Origin: Beijerinckiaceae bacterium
Lineage (GTDB): Bacteria > Pseudomonadota > Alphaproteobacteria > Rhizobiales > Beijerinckiaceae
Reading direction: 5' to 3'
Length of the DNA stretch: 64,000 nucleotides
NCBI GenBank assembly: GCA_947475995.1
Contig: CANJNI010000005.1
Coordinates: forward strand, 88,205-152,204
Part shown: positions 53,002 to 62,733 of the stretch, piece by piece
Position numbering within the stretch: position 1 is the first letter of the stretch
Layout: the number at the start of each line of letters is the position of its first letter
Notes under the pieces: generated by a model
The model's input: the letters and a program-made list of their open reading frames with translations, nothing else
Database searches by the model: none
What the model was told of the DNA's origin: nothing
Program-made: the position numbers and the translations under genes

Positions 53002-54222
53002 ATGAGACGCGTCGTCGTCACCGGCATGGGGATCGTATCCTCCATCGGCAACAATATTCAGGAAGTCACGACCTCGCTGCGCGAAGCGAAGTCGGGCATC
53101 GTGCGCGCCGAGAAATATGCGGAACTGGGCTTTCGCTGTCAGGTGCACGGCGCCCCGAACCTGAATCCGGAAGACTTCGTGGATCGCCGCGCCATGCGGT
53201 TTCACGCCATGGGCACCGGCTGGAACCATGTGGCGATGGATCAGGCCATCGCTGATTCCGGCCTTGAAGCCGGCGACATTTCCAACGAGCGCACCGGCAT
53301 CATCATGGGCTCGGGCGGTCCGTCCACCCGCACGCTGATCGAGGCGGCCGACACAGTCCGCACCAAGGGCCCCAAGCGCGTCGGTCCGTTCGCGGTCCCC
53401 AAAGCCATGTCGTCCACGGCGTCCGCGACGCTCGCCACCTGGTTCAAGATCAAGGGCGTCAATTATTCGATCTCGTCGGCCTGCGCGACATCGAGCCATT
53501 GCATCGGCAATGCGGCCGAGATGATCCAGTGGGGCAAGCAGGACGTCATGTTCGCTGGCGGCTGCGAAGAACTCGAATGGACATTGTCGGTGCTGTTCGA
53601 CGCCATGGGGGCCATGTCGTCCTCTTACAACGACACGCCGCAAATCGCGTCCCGCGCCTATGACAAGAATCGCGACGGCTTCGTGATCGCCGGCGGCGCG
53701 GGCGTGCTGGTGCTTGAAGAGCTTGAGCACGCGAAAGCGCGCGGCGCGAAGATCTACGCCGAAATCGCCGGCTACGGCGCGACGTCGGACGGCTACGACA
53801 TGGTTGCCCCTTCGGGCGAAGGCGCGATGCGCTGCATGAAGATGGCCATGTCGACCGTGAAGACTCCGATCGACTACATCAACCCGCACGCGACCTCGAC
53901 GCCTGTCGGCGACGCCAAGGAAATCGAGGCGATGCGCGCCGTGTTCGGCGCCGACAAGTGCCCGCCGATCTCGGCCACCAAATCGCTGACCGGCCATTCG
54001 CTCGGCGCGGCGGGCGTGCAGGAAGCCATCTATTCGCTGCTGATGATGAACAACGATTTCATCGCCGAGAGCGCGAACATTCAGGAACTCGATCCGGCCT
54101 TCGCCGACATGAACATCATTCGCGAGCGCCGCGACAATGTTAAACTCGGCACGGTGATGTCGAACTCCTTCGGTTTCGGCGGCACGAACGCAACTTTGGT
54201 GCTGAAGCATGTCGACGCCTGA
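53002..54222 (+). CDS. fabB: Beta-ketoacyl-ACP synthase I FabB
   Basis: A 406-aa condensing enzyme. Nucleophile Cys161 is in [11 protein letters not shown]. The two histidines of the Cys-His-His set are in [12 protein letters not shown] and [15 protein letters not shown] 53002 follows AGGAG eleven bases before. Partner of FabA in unsaturated fatty acid elongation. Its end overlaps fabI by 14 bases. Confidence 0.96.
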   Translation: MRRVVVTGMGIVSSIGNNIQEVTTSLREAKSGIVRAEKYAELGFRCQVHGAPNLNPEDFVDRRAMRFHAMGTGWNHVAMDQAIADSGLEAGDISNERTGIIMGSGGPSTRTLIEAADTVRTKGPKRVGPFAVPKAMSSTASATLATWFKIKGVNYSISSACATSSHCIGNAAEMIQWGKQDVMFAGGCEELEWTLSVLFDAMGAMSSSYNDTPQIASRAYDKNRDGFVIAGGAGVLVLEELEHAKARGAKIYAEIAGYGATSDGYDMVAPSGEGAMRCMKMAMSTVKTPIDYINPHATSTPVGDAKEIEAMRAVFGADKCPPISATKSLTGHSLGAAGVQEAIYSLLMMNNDFIAESANIQELDPAFADMNIIRERRDNVKLGTVMSNSFGFGGTNATLVLKHVDA

Positions 54223-55048
54223 CGCCGCGCCGCCGCGCGGCGATCTGATGCACGGCAAGCGCGGCCTCATCATGGGCGTCGCCAACGATCATTCGATCGC
54301 CTGGGGCATCGCACGTGCGGTGGCCGCGCAGGGCGCAGAGCTTGCCTTCACCTATCAGGGCGAAGCGCTCGGCAAGCGCGTCAAGCCTCTGGCCGAAAGC
54401 GTCGGCTCCTCCCTTGTGCTGCCCTGCGACGTGGAAGATATAGCGAGCGTCGACTCGGTGTTCGATGCTCTGAAATCCGCGTGGGGCAAGCTGGATTTCG
54501 TCGTCCACGCCATCGGCTTCTCGGACAAGAACGAACTCAAGGGCCGCTATATCGACGCCACGACGCGAGAAAATTTCACCCGCACGATGGTGATCTCCTG
54601 CTTCTCGTTCACCGAGATTGCGCAGCGCGCTGCCGCGATGATGAACGAAGGCGGCTCGCTGCTGACCCTCACTTACGGCGGCGCGACGCGCGTCATGCCC
54701 AACTATAACGTGATGGGTCTGGCCAAAGCCTCGCTGGAAGCCAGCGTGCGTTATCTGGCGAGCGACCTCGGCCCTTCGGGCATCCGGGTCAATGCGATTT
54801 CTGCCGGCCCGATCCGCACACTGGCGGGCGCCGGCATCGGCGAGGCGCGCGCCATGTTCGCCTTCCAGAAGGCCCATTCGCCGTTGCGCCGTCCGGTGAC
54901 CATCGAGGACGTCGGCGGCTCGGCGCTTTATCTGCTGTCGAACCTTTCGGCGGGTGTGACGGGCGAGATTCACTTCGTGGATGCGGGCTACAACATCATC
55001 TCGATGCCGCGGCCGGAAGATTTGCGCGAGGACGCATTGCAGGGATAG
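54209..55048 (+). CDS. fabI: Enoyl-ACP reductase FabI
   Basis: A 279-aa NAD(P)H-dependent reductase completing each fatty acid elongation round. The cofactor loop reads [13 protein letters not shown] (23-35). The active-site pair is Tyr166 and Lys173 in [10 protein letters not shown], with Tyr156 upstream. It overlaps fabB, so translation is coupled. FabI is the target of triclosan; no resistance change can be judged by eye. Confidence 0.95.
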   Translation: MSTPDAAPPRGDLMHGKRGLIMGVANDHSIAWGIARAVAAQGAELAFTYQGEALGKRVKPLAESVGSSLVLPCDVEDIASVDSVFDALKSAWGKLDFVVHAIGFSDKNELKGRYIDATTRENFTRTMVISCFSFTEIAQRAAAMMNEGGSLLTLTYGGATRVMPNYNVMGLAKASLEASVRYLASDLGPSGIRVNAISAGPIRTLAGAGIGEARAMFAFQKAHSPLRRPVTIEDVGGSALYLLSNLSAGVTGEIHFVDAGYNIISMPRPEDLREDALQG

Positions 55049-55061
55049 GGCGACTGCTGAA

Positions 55062-55096
55062 CGAAGCAATCCCGCACGCTTCGACGGATTGCTTCG
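55062..55096. terminator. Inverted repeat after fabI
   Basis: A perfect 11-bp stem, CGAAGCAATCC (55062-55072) and GGATTGCTTCG (55086-55096), with a 13-base loop. It lies between the fabI stop and the convergent GT2 gene. There is no strong T-run, so termination may be weak or Rho-assisted. Confidence 0.5.
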
Positions 55097-55130
55097 CAAG
55101 GTCTTCGGCCCGTTCGCAATGGCTTGTTGG

Positions 55131-56225
55131 TTATCCCCACTTCCTCCGCCCGGCCAGATTGCTCACAGCCAGGTACAGGATGCGCTTCTGCTCCGTGCGC
55201 GAGCGCGCAAGACTGTCGAGAATGAGTCCGCAGGTCGTCATCAGGCAGGCCACCAACATCAGCCCGGTGCAGAGAATCGCAGTCGGCATGCGCGGCACAA
55301 GGCCGGTCTGGAAATAGGTTTCCACCAGCGGCAATGCGAGCACGAGCGAAACGAGCGAACATGCCCCCGCCATCGCGCCGAAGAACAGGGCGGGGCGCGT
55401 CTCTTTCAGCAGGAACATGAACATCCCCAGGATGCGCGCGCCGTCGCGCACCGAGCGCAGTTTCGACGATGAACCTTCCGGGCGCTTGCCATATGGCAGC
55501 ACGATTTCGGCCGTCGGCAGCTTCAGCTGACTTGCATGAACCGAAAGCTCGGTCTCGATCTCGAAGCCCGAGGAGAGCGCCGGAAAACTTTTCACGAAGC
55601 GCCGCGAGAACGCCCGGTACCCCGAAAAGATGTCGCCATACTCCGCCCCGAACAGGGCCGCATAGAGCTTGTTGAAAAGCCGGTTGCCGAAGGCGTGTCC
55701 GGTGCGGTGTGCATCCTGGTGCACGTTCTGTCGCGCCCCGATCGCCATGTCGAGGCGATCCTCGACAATCATGGCGACGAGCTTCGGGGCAGAGGCGGCG
55801 TCGTAAGTTCCGTCGCCATCGGCCATCACATAGACGTCGGCGTCCACTCCGGCGAACATGCGGCGCACCACATTGCCCTTGCCGGGCCGTGGCTCGCGAT
55901 AGACTTCCGCTCCCGCGAGGCGGGCGCGGTCGGACGTGTCGTCCGTGGAGGCATTGTCGAACACGCAGATGCGGGCGTCCGGCAATGCGGCGCGGAAGTC
56001 CGCCACGACGCCCGCGATGGTGCGGCCTTCATTGTAGCAGGGCAGGATCACCGCCACCCGCGTATCGCCTGCGGGGGCCTGCGCGCGCCGCTCGCCCGCT
56101 TCAAGCTCGAGATGCGGGAAAGCGCTGCGCAGGGCGGCCGTGAGATGTGCGGCGTCGATCGGCGTCGCCGCATGATTGGGCGCAGGCGCGGCAGGTAGCG
56201 ATCTGGCGTTTTGGTCTGCGGCCAA
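55131..56225 (-). CDS. Membrane-anchored family 2 glycosyltransferase (polyprenyl-phosphate type)
   Basis: A 364-aa GT2 enzyme. The catalytic core has VILPCYNEGRTIAGVV (57-72), the FDNASTDDTSD acidic motif and VMADGDGTYDA (D-x-D-like). The CHC-type Q/R region contains FSGYRAFSRRFVKSF. Two C-terminal hydrophobic helices (about 275-335) anchor it in the inner membrane, as in enzymes making polyprenyl-phosphate sugars. The start is TTG 56225; no better codon is visible and no clear ribosome site is present. Divergent from the GT-C-like gene at 56322. Confidence 0.82.
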   Translation of the reverse strand: MAADQNARSLPAAPAPNHAATPIDAAHLTAALRSAFPHLELEAGERRAQAPAGDTRVAVILPCYNEGRTIAGVVADFRAALPDARICVFDNASTDDTSDRARLAGAEVYREPRPGKGNVVRRMFAGVDADVYVMADGDGTYDAASAPKLVAMIVEDRLDMAIGARQNVHQDAHRTGHAFGNRLFNKLYAALFGAEYGDIFSGYRAFSRRFVKSFPALSSGFEIETELSVHASQLKLPTAEIVLPYGKRPEGSSSKLRSVRDGARILGMFMFLLKETRPALFFGAMAGACSLVSLVLALPLVETYFQTGLVPRMPTAILCTGLMLVACLMTTCGLILDSLARSRTEQKRILYLAVSNLAGRRKWG

Positions 56226-56321
56226 GGCGAAAATCCCAAAGGTAACCCGATCTCAAACTTTCTGCCCGAAAGGTTGAAACGACGTGAAGGCCGGATCGAT
56301 CTCCGCACCCCGAAAGCGACG

Positions 56322-58136
56322 ATGACCAAGCCGCAGACCTCGCTGTTCGATTCCCCCGTCAGGCTGGTTCTGCTGGCGGTCCTTCTCGCGCAGATCCTGT
56401 CGTTCCAGAAAGTCGTCGATGTCTGGAGGAGCGGGATGTTCCACGACACGGACGACGCCATGCGCCTCGTTCAGGTGCGCGACTGGATGGCCGGGCAGGG
56501 CTGGTTCGATCTCACCGTTCGCCGCATGGACCCGCCCGCCGGGGTGTTCCTGCATTGGTCGCGCGTGCTGGATGTGCCGATCGCGGCGCTGATCGGAGCC
56601 TTCAGCATGGCCTTCGAGCGCGAAACGGCGGAGCGGCTGGCGCGCCTTGTGTTCCCGGCGCTTGCCCATGCGGGCTTCTTCTTCGCCATGATGGGGCTGG
56701 GCCGCCGGTTGCTGGGCGAGACGTCCGCAGCCGTGACGGTGCTGCTAGCCCTGTTCACCACGGCGACGACCTACCAGTTCCTTCCGGGTCGACTCGATCA
56801 TCACGGCGCGCAGATCATCCTTCTGTTGATGATGACCAGCGCGACGCTGGATGCGGTGCGGGACAATTGTGCGAGAGCGGGCCTGCGGGCGGGCGCGCTC
56901 GCCGCGCTGTCTCTGGCGATCAGCGTGGAGAACCTGCCCTTCCTGCTGACCATGGCGGCGATCTTCGGTCTGGGATGGGTACTGCTCGGCGAGCGGATGC
57001 GTGACGCCCTCGCGGCTTTCGGCTGGAGCCTGCCGGTCGCGACCGGCGTCGCCCTGCTGCTCACCGTGGGGCCGGAACGCTATGGCTATCTGGAGATCGA
57101 CTCGCTCTCCACGACCTTGCTGCTCGCGACGATTGTCGGCGGTGCGGCCTGTCTGGCGCTCGCGATTGCATCGCCTTTCCTGCACACCGCCCCGGCGCGC
57201 GTCGCGGCGGCGCTTGGCGCATGCGCCGCCATGGCGGGAATCGCGGTCCTCGCCGTACCGGCGCTGCTGACCGAGCCGAAACGTGTTCTGGACGCTTACG
57301 GCCTCGTCGATCCTTTCGTGCGCGAGGCGTGGCTCAGCCAGGTGTCGGAAGCGCTGCCGATCTGGAAGATGGTCATCAGCGACCCTGCCGACTTCCTGCC
57401 CATCGCCCTGCCGATGGTCGCGGGCCTGATGGGCCTCGCGCTCGCGGCGCATCAGGACGCCGGAAGGCGTCACTCCTGGCTGGTGATGACCATCTTCGGG
57501 TTCGCGGGCGTTGCGGCCGCCTGCTGGCAGGTGCGCGCGGCGACTTCGGCGGCTCCGCTCCTCGTGTTCGGCGGCGCATGGGCGGTGCTGCGCGTCGCAG
57601 AGATCTCGCGTGATGCCTCAGGAAAGTCCAAGCCGCTCTGGCCGCTGGCGACCGCCCTGCCGTTCATGACGATCTTCTGGGCGCATGTGACGTCGCTGAA
57701 GGTCCTCGCACCTCCCCGGGCTGTCGCGGCGAACAATCCGCTCGCTTCGCTTGCACCCGACGCCTGCTATGAAACCGCCAGCCTTCGCGCCCTGAACAAG
57801 CTGCCGTCTTCAGTGCTGATGAACCAGATCGACCACGCCGGTTATATATTGGCCGAAACGCCCCACAGCGTCATCGCCTCGGCCTACCATCGCAACAATC
57901 ACGGCAATCTCATCGGGCTCAAGACATTCCTGTCGCCGCCCGAAAAGGCCCACGCGCGCGCGAAACAGAGCGGCGCCCGATATGTGGTGATCTGCCAGCC
58001 GTCGAACGAACTCGACTCATACGCGCAACGCGCGCCGCAAAGTCTCGCGGCAATGTTGTCTCGCGGCGAAACGCCGGACTGGCTGAAGCCGGTGGACATC
58101 GGTGCGAGTTCGTACCGGGCCTACGAGATCAGGTAG
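56322..58136 (+). CDS. Polytopic GT-C-like membrane protein, STT3/AglB-resembling, paralogue 1
   Basis: A 604-aa inner-membrane protein with about eleven hydrophobic helices. After the first helix comes a periplasmic-type loop with HDTDDAMRLVQVRDW (41-55), then GVFLHWSRVLDVPIAAL (74-90). Further on is FLPGRLDHHGAQ (153-164). The C-terminal soluble part has CYETASLRALNKLP and AETPHSVIASAYHR. The D-D-x-x-R, HWSR and D-H-H features resemble the layout of STT3 and AglB oligosaccharyltransferases, but no standard family name is certain. ATG 56322 is the likely start; an upstream frame adds 37 residues. Shared features with the gene at 59955 show the two are paralogues. Confidence 0.7.
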   Translation: MTKPQTSLFDSPVRLVLLAVLLAQILSFQKVVDVWRSGMFHDTDDAMRLVQVRDWMAGQGWFDLTVRRMDPPAGVFLHWSRVLDVPIAALIGAFSMAFERETAERLARLVFPALAHAGFFFAMMGLGRRLLGETSAAVTVLLALFTTATTYQFLPGRLDHHGAQIILLLMMTSATLDAVRDNCARAGLRAGALAALSLAISVENLPFLLTMAAIFGLGWVLLGERMRDALAAFGWSLPVATGVALLLTVGPERYGYLEIDSLSTTLLLATIVGGAACLALAIASPFLHTAPARVAAALGACAAMAGIAVLAVPALLTEPKRVLDAYGLVDPFVREAWLSQVSEALPIWKMVISDPADFLPIALPMVAGLMGLALAAHQDAGRRHSWLVMTIFGFAGVAAACWQVRAATSAAPLLVFGGAWAVLRVAEISRDASGKSKPLWPLATALPFMTIFWAHVTSLKVLAPPRAVAANNPLASLAPDACYETASLRALNKLPSSVLMNQIDHAGYILAETPHSVIASAYHRNNHGNLIGLKTFLSPPEKAHARAKQSGARYVVICQPSNELDSYAQRAPQSLAAMLSRGETPDWLKPVDIGASSYRAYEIR

Positions 58137-58188
58137 ATCCGGGTCCTGTAAGGCCTGACCCGATGATCGACCCCGATTGCAAATGAAT

Positions 58189-58211
58189 ATGGCCGGGACG
58201 AGCCCGGCCAT
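58189..58211. terminator. Hairpin between convergent genes
   Basis: A perfect 9-bp stem, ATGGCCGGG / CCCGGCCAT with loop ACGAG, in the 103-bp gap between the GT-C-like gene and the convergent flavoprotein gene. There are no long T-runs on either side. Confidence 0.6.
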
Positions 58212-58239
58212 GATGCATTGAGGTCAGCGCAAGAGGCGA

Positions 58240-59748
58240 TCAGCCTGCCTTGCGGACCTTTTCCGGCACAAGCCGCACGCTCGACAGCGCCTCTGCTGCG
58301 CCGGATTCGCCGGCCTCATGATACTCAGCGTCTTCGTTGACGTTCCAGATATCGTAGATGAGCTTCCCGGCCGCGATGTTTTCCGCCGTCAGCATGGCTG
58401 TCATCATGGCGTGATCCTGATTGTTGTACTTGTGCATGCCGTTGCGGCCCACAAGATGCAGCGTCGGATAGCGCGCGGCGAGTTCATCGCGGATCGACCC
58501 GACGCGCTCGCGATAGCCTTCGTCGTAAACCGGATAGGCCTTCTTCTGGCGCACGACGCAGCCGTCGAGAATCTCGTCTTCCTGCGCGAGGCCGATGATC
58601 GCCAGTTCTTTCTTGGCGAGAGCGATCAGTTCCTCATCGCTGGCGTTCCACAGTCCGTCGCCTTCGAAGCAGAAATATTCGAGGCCGAGGCAGGCGAGGT
58701 TCGGGTCCGGCACCATCTCGGGCGACCACGACCGGAAATTCTGGATGCGACCTACCTTCACGCTCGGCTCGTGGATGTAGATCCAGTTGTCCGGGAACAG
58801 GTCCGGCTTGTTGACCACGAGCGCCACCGTGACGAAGTCGCGGTAGCGAAGATTGTCCGCAGCCGCAACGCAATCAGGCAGCGGGTCGATGGCGTGGACG
58901 AGTTCGCGGATCGGCGCAGACGAAATGACGTGGCGTGAGCTGAACTGCGCGATGCTGCCATCCTGGCGCTTCGCCTCGATGGACCAGCGTTGCGCGGCTT
59001 CGTCGAAACGCATCTTGTGCAGTGAATGGCCCATGTGAATCTGGCCGCCCTGCTGGCGCGTCTTCGCGGCGGCGGCGTCCCACATCATGCCGGGGCCCTT
59101 GCGGGGATAACGGAAGCTCTCGATGAGAGTCTTGATCACTTCGCCGTTTGAATTCGTGCGCGGACCATTCGGCGCAATGGAATTGCGCAACGCATTCGCC
59201 ATGGCCGACCACAGATCGAGGCCCTTGATGCGCTGCGCGGCCCAGTCGGCTGAAATCTCGTCGCACGACATGCCCCACACCTTTTCGGTGTAGGTCTTGA
59301 AGAAGATAGAAAACAGGCGCTCGCCGAACTGGTTCGCAACCCAGTCGTGGAAGGTCTCCGCCTTCTCCAGCGGGAACATCTGCCGGTACATGAAGCTCAT
59401 CACGCACATGGCGCTCTCGATGTAACCGAGATTGCCCAGAGCCTCGAAAGCCTTCAGTGGATAGGAATAGTACTTGCCGTCGTAATAGATACGCGACAGG
59501 CGCGGACGTTCGATGAAATCCTGCGGGAGGATCTCGTTCCACAGATCGACGACCTCGCGCGAGCGCGAGAAGAACCTGTGTCCGCCGATGTCGAACAGGA
59601 AGCCCTTGTAATTCGCCGTGCGGCTGATTCCGCCCACGTAAGTGGGGTCAGCCTCGATGACAGTCGTCTCGATTCCCTTCCTGGTGAGCAGATAGGAAGC
59701 CGTGAGGCCTGCCGGGCCGGCGCCGATTACGAAAACATCATTGGTCAT
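58240..59748 (-). CDS. FAD-dependent oxidoreductase, UDP-galactopyranose-mutase-like
   Basis: A 502-aa flavoprotein. The FAD motif is [19 protein letters not shown] (7-25), followed by [23 protein letters not shown], the opening of UDP-galactopyranose-mutase-like and related amine-oxidase proteins. Later landmarks are [30 protein letters not shown] and the C-terminal [21 protein letters not shown]. Members isomerise sugar nucleotides or oxidise isoprenoid or amine groups. The length (about 500) exceeds classical UGM (about 390). Placed between two GT-C-like genes and a GT2, so a sugar-donor role is likely. ATG 59748. Confidence 0.82.
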   Translation of the reverse strand: MTNDVFVIGAGPAGLTASYLLTRKGIETTVIEADPTYVGGISRTANYKGFLFDIGGHRFFSRSREVVDLWNEILPQDFIERPRLSRIYYDGKYYSYPLKAFEALGNLGYIESAMCVMSFMYRQMFPLEKAETFHDWVANQFGERLFSIFFKTYTEKVWGMSCDEISADWAAQRIKGLDLWSAMANALRNSIAPNGPRTNSNGEVIKTLIESFRYPRKGPGMMWDAAAAKTRQQGGQIHMGHSLHKMRFDEAAQRWSIEAKRQDGSIAQFSSRHVISSAPIRELVHAIDPLPDCVAAADNLRYRDFVTVALVVNKPDLFPDNWIYIHEPSVKVGRIQNFRSWSPEMVPDPNLACLGLEYFCFEGDGLWNASDEELIALAKKELAIIGLAQEDEILDGCVVRQKKAYPVYDEGYRERVGSIRDELAARYPTLHLVGRNGMHKYNNQDHAMMTAMLTAENIAAGKLIYDIWNVNEDAEYHEAGESGAAEALSSVRLVPEKVRKAG

Positions 59749-59954
59749 CAGTGGGTGCAACAACGTCTTGAGGAACGCGCGCAGTCCGGACGAAACTGCA
59801 ACCCCACAATGCCTTGCAGAGGTTGCCAAACCGTTTTCGAACGAAATTCATCGGCTAATGTTTTGAGGCGGCCGCAACGCATCCTTAACCATGCGGCGGG
59901 GGATGTTTGGTTACCCGATGCCTCTAGGGTCCGGCTGAAATTTCGGAGAAGCGA

Positions 59955-61730
59955 ATGACCGACCCCCGCCCGACCGGCGCTCCACCCGCGCCCGCCGTCG
60001 ATACGGACGATGTGCTTGCCGCCTTCGGGCGACTGCCGGTCGGCGCCGTAGCCGCAATTCTCTGGGCGTTTACCGCCGTGGCGCTGGTCAGTTCGTTCTG
60101 GGGCTCGCTCGATGAGCGCCTCGCTTCGCCCGACGACGCGATGCGGCTCGTACAGGTCCGTGAATTTCTCGCGGGCGCTTCCTGGTTCGATCCGACGCAG
60201 ACCCGCATCGGCCTGGGCGCTGGATATCTGACGCACTGGTCGCGTCTCATAGATGCGCCCATCGCCCTGTTGATGGGCATGTTCGGCGAGAAAGTCGCCC
60301 TGACCGCCTGGCCCCTGCTTCTCCTTCTGACGACCATCATGCCGCTCGCCATCGCCACGGAGCGCGTCGCGGGCCGCCCCGCCGGGCTAATGGCGGCTCT
60401 CTTCGGAGCCTTGTGCCTGGCGGGCTTTTCGCAATTCAGGCCGGGAATCATTCACCACCACAATGCGCAGCTCGCCGCCTCGGCCCTGTTCGTCGCCGCC
60501 CTGGCGGCTGCGCCTGCATCCCGCATGGCGTCGGTTGCGGCAGGCTTTGCGGGCGCGCTGGAGCTGGCCTTCGGTCTTGAATCGTTGCCGGTGCTGGCCG
60601 TCGCAATCGCCTTCTATGTTCTGCAATTCGTCTGGAAACCCGAAGCGGCCCGCAATCTCGATATTTTCGGGCTGTCCTTCGCGGGCTTCACGACGCTTCT
60701 CTACGTTGCGACGATTCCGTCCGCGCGCTGGCTCGTGACCGAATGTGATGCGCTGGCGTTCAACATGCTGCTCCTCGTCGTCATCGGCGGCGCGGGCATT
60801 GCGGTGGCGCAATGGCTCACGCATCGCGCCGCCTTGTCCGTGCGGCTCATCGCGATGCTGGCAGTCGGCCTTGCATCGGTCGGCGCATTCGTGGCTGCCG
60901 ACCGCTCGTGTCTTGCCGGACCATATGGTCACTTCGATCCTGCGCTTTGGCCCGTCTGGCTCGATTATGTCGCCGAGATGCTGTCGGCGTCACGGCTCGC
61001 TGCGGTCGAGCCCGTCGGGGCGGCGCTCTATTTCGCATTCCCGCTTGTGGGTCTGGCGGCGTCCGGCTTCTTGCTGTGGCGCAGCCGCGAATGGCCGGTC
61101 TGGATGTTGACGATCAATTTTCTCGTCTGCTTCCTTGTCGCCATCCTGCATGTGCGCGGCGTGCTTTATGCGAACTTCTACGCCGTGCCGGTGACGGCGC
61201 TCGCTTTGGCGAAAGCTTTCGAGCTGGGCACCCTGCCGACCATGCGGTCGCTGGTCATCGCCATGTCGCTTCTCAATCCGTCGACGGCGGGCGTCATCGC
61301 CATTGCGCTCGCGCCCGATGCGCAAGCCAACCAGCCGCCGTCGGCCAAAGGCGCCGCCTGTTTCGAAACCAGGAGCTATGCGGCGCTGGCCGCGCTTCCC
61401 GCAGGCCGCGTTCTGGCGCAGCTCGATCTTGCGCCCTTCGTGCTGGCCAATACGCCGCACAGTGTCGTCATGGGTCCATACCACCGGCTTGATCGCGATC
61501 TTGTTTTTGCGCGGCGGCTTGTGGCCGGAAAGCCCGAAGACGCTGCGACGCCGCTGCGCGCAGCAGGCGTCGACTATGTGGTCGATTGCGCCGGATTGGT
61601 GGATCGCTTTGCGGATCGCGACGAGCCTATGTCGCTCCGCACGTCTTTGCTGAAAGGCAAAGCTCCGGCTTTCCTGACGCCAGTCGACATGCCGAACTCG
61701 CCTCTGCTGGTGTGGAGAGTGGCGCCCTAG
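59955..61730 (+). CDS. Polytopic GT-C-like membrane protein, STT3/AglB-resembling, paralogue 2
   Basis: A 591-aa membrane protein. The N-terminal helix is at 29-50. The next loop has SPDDAMRLVQVREFLAG (58-74), then TRIGLGAGYLTHWSRLIDAPIALLM (83-107), and FRPGIIHHHNAQ at 161-172. About eleven helices. The C-terminal part holds CFETRSYAALAALPAG, ANTPHSVVMGPYHR and TPVDMPNSPLLVWR. Shared with paralogue 1: DDAMRLVQVR, HWSR..D.PIAL, F.PG...HH..AQ and TPHSV....YHR. GGAGAAG gives a good ribosome site. Function is an inference from this layout and the neighbouring sugar enzymes. Confidence 0.7.
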   Translation: MTDPRPTGAPPAPAVDTDDVLAAFGRLPVGAVAAILWAFTAVALVSSFWGSLDERLASPDDAMRLVQVREFLAGASWFDPTQTRIGLGAGYLTHWSRLIDAPIALLMGMFGEKVALTAWPLLLLLTTIMPLAIATERVAGRPAGLMAALFGALCLAGFSQFRPGIIHHHNAQLAASALFVAALAAAPASRMASVAAGFAGALELAFGLESLPVLAVAIAFYVLQFVWKPEAARNLDIFGLSFAGFTTLLYVATIPSARWLVTECDALAFNMLLLVVIGGAGIAVAQWLTHRAALSVRLIAMLAVGLASVGAFVAADRSCLAGPYGHFDPALWPVWLDYVAEMLSASRLAAVEPVGAALYFAFPLVGLAASGFLLWRSREWPVWMLTINFLVCFLVAILHVRGVLYANFYAVPVTALALAKAFELGTLPTMRSLVIAMSLLNPSTAGVIAIALAPDAQANQPPSAKGAACFETRSYAALAALPAGRVLAQLDLAPFVLANTPHSVVMGPYHRLDRDLVFARRLVAGKPEDAATPLRAAGVDYVVDCAGLVDRFADRDEPMSLRTSLLKGKAPAFLTPVDMPNSPLLVWRVAP

Positions 61731-61831
61731 GCGTCTCGCATCCGCCGTAATCATGGACAAAGCTTAATTTGAACGCGGCCTTGAGCGCGCGTAACCAGAT
61801 AGAGCGATACACTCGCAAGGAGACACCTCGG

Positions 61832-62689
61832 ATGAAAGCTCGTCTCGGACTAGCGCTTGCCACGGCTGCCCTTCTGGGCGGCAGTTCCTTCCTGACCATT
61901 CAGGCAATTGCCCAGAATGCTCCGCCCGCCGAACGCCCGGCGGAGGCCGCCCCCGCTACTGCGCCCGTCGATCCGCATGCGGGGCACGGCGACATGAAAG
62001 CCGCGGGCGAAACCGGCGGCCGGATGGGCCGCATGGAGGGTCAGCGCGGCGAGCAGGGCGCGCAGCGCCAGCAACGTCCGCAAATGTCTGCGGAAGATCG
62101 CACGGCATTCTTCGAAGCGCGTCTGGCGAGCGTGCGCGCCGGTCTGATGCTCAACGCCGATCAGGAAAAGCTCTGGCCCGCCATCGAATCCGCCGCTCGC
62201 AACATGGTGAAGACCATGACCGAGATGCGCGAAAAGGCCCGCACCGCCACGCAGCCGACCAATCCGTTCGAACGGATGAAATCGTTCGGCGAAGCCAGCT
62301 CGGCGCGCGGCGCCGCCATGACCCGCATGGCCGAGGCGATGCTGCCGCTGTGGTCCACGCTCACCGACGACCAGAAGCGCCGCTATCGCATGTTGTCCGG
62401 CGGCATGATGGCTCACCCGGACATGGCGCAGATGCAGCGCGGTCAGGGCCGTATGGACATGATGCAGCGTGACGGCGACCGCCGGCAGATGATGGAGCGC
62501 GGCCGCGATCGCCACGACATGCGTGGTCGCGATGACCGAGACGACCGTCGTGGTTACGACCCTCGTGGCCGTGACGACGACCGCCGCAGCATGCGGGGCC
62601 GTGATGATGAAGACCGCCGTGGCGGCGACCGCGATGAACGGCGCGGTCGGGATCGTGGCGACGGCGAGGAGATGCGCCGCGGCCGCTAG
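61832..62689 (+). CDS. Periplasmic LTXXQ-motif (Spy/CpxP-like) protein with Arg/Asp-rich tail
   Basis: A 285-aa exported protein. The signal peptide is 1-28 (ends AIAQ), followed by an Ala/Pro/Gly-rich linker. A helical region has LNADQ (107-111) and LTDDQ (177-181), the doubled LTXXQ signature of Spy/CpxP-type proteins, which act as periplasmic chaperones or metal/stress sensors. Residues 202-285 are a low-complexity polyampholyte of RGRDD/DDRR repeats. ATG 61832 follows CAAGGAG. The preceding ATG-like start at 61769 is not favoured. Confidence 0.8.
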   Translation: MKARLGLALATAALLGGSSFLTIQAIAQNAPPAERPAEAAPATAPVDPHAGHGDMKAAGETGGRMGRMEGQRGEQGAQRQQRPQMSAEDRTAFFEARLASVRAGLMLNADQEKLWPAIESAARNMVKTMTEMREKARTATQPTNPFERMKSFGEASSARGAAMTRMAEAMLPLWSTLTDDQKRRYRMLSGGMMAHPDMAQMQRGQGRMDMMQRDGDRRQMMERGRDRHDMRGRDDRDDRRGYDPRGRDDDRRSMRGRDDEDRRGGDRDERRGRDRGDGEEMRRGR

Positions 62690-62733
62690 CTGGCGCTGGA
62701 CGTCACGACTCGCTGCCCTTAGCCTCCGCCAAA

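Noticed and set aside
52366..54285. 639-codon minus frame opposite fabA-fabB
   Set aside because: FabA and FabB active sites are intact on the plus strand. The antisense frame shows no known motif.
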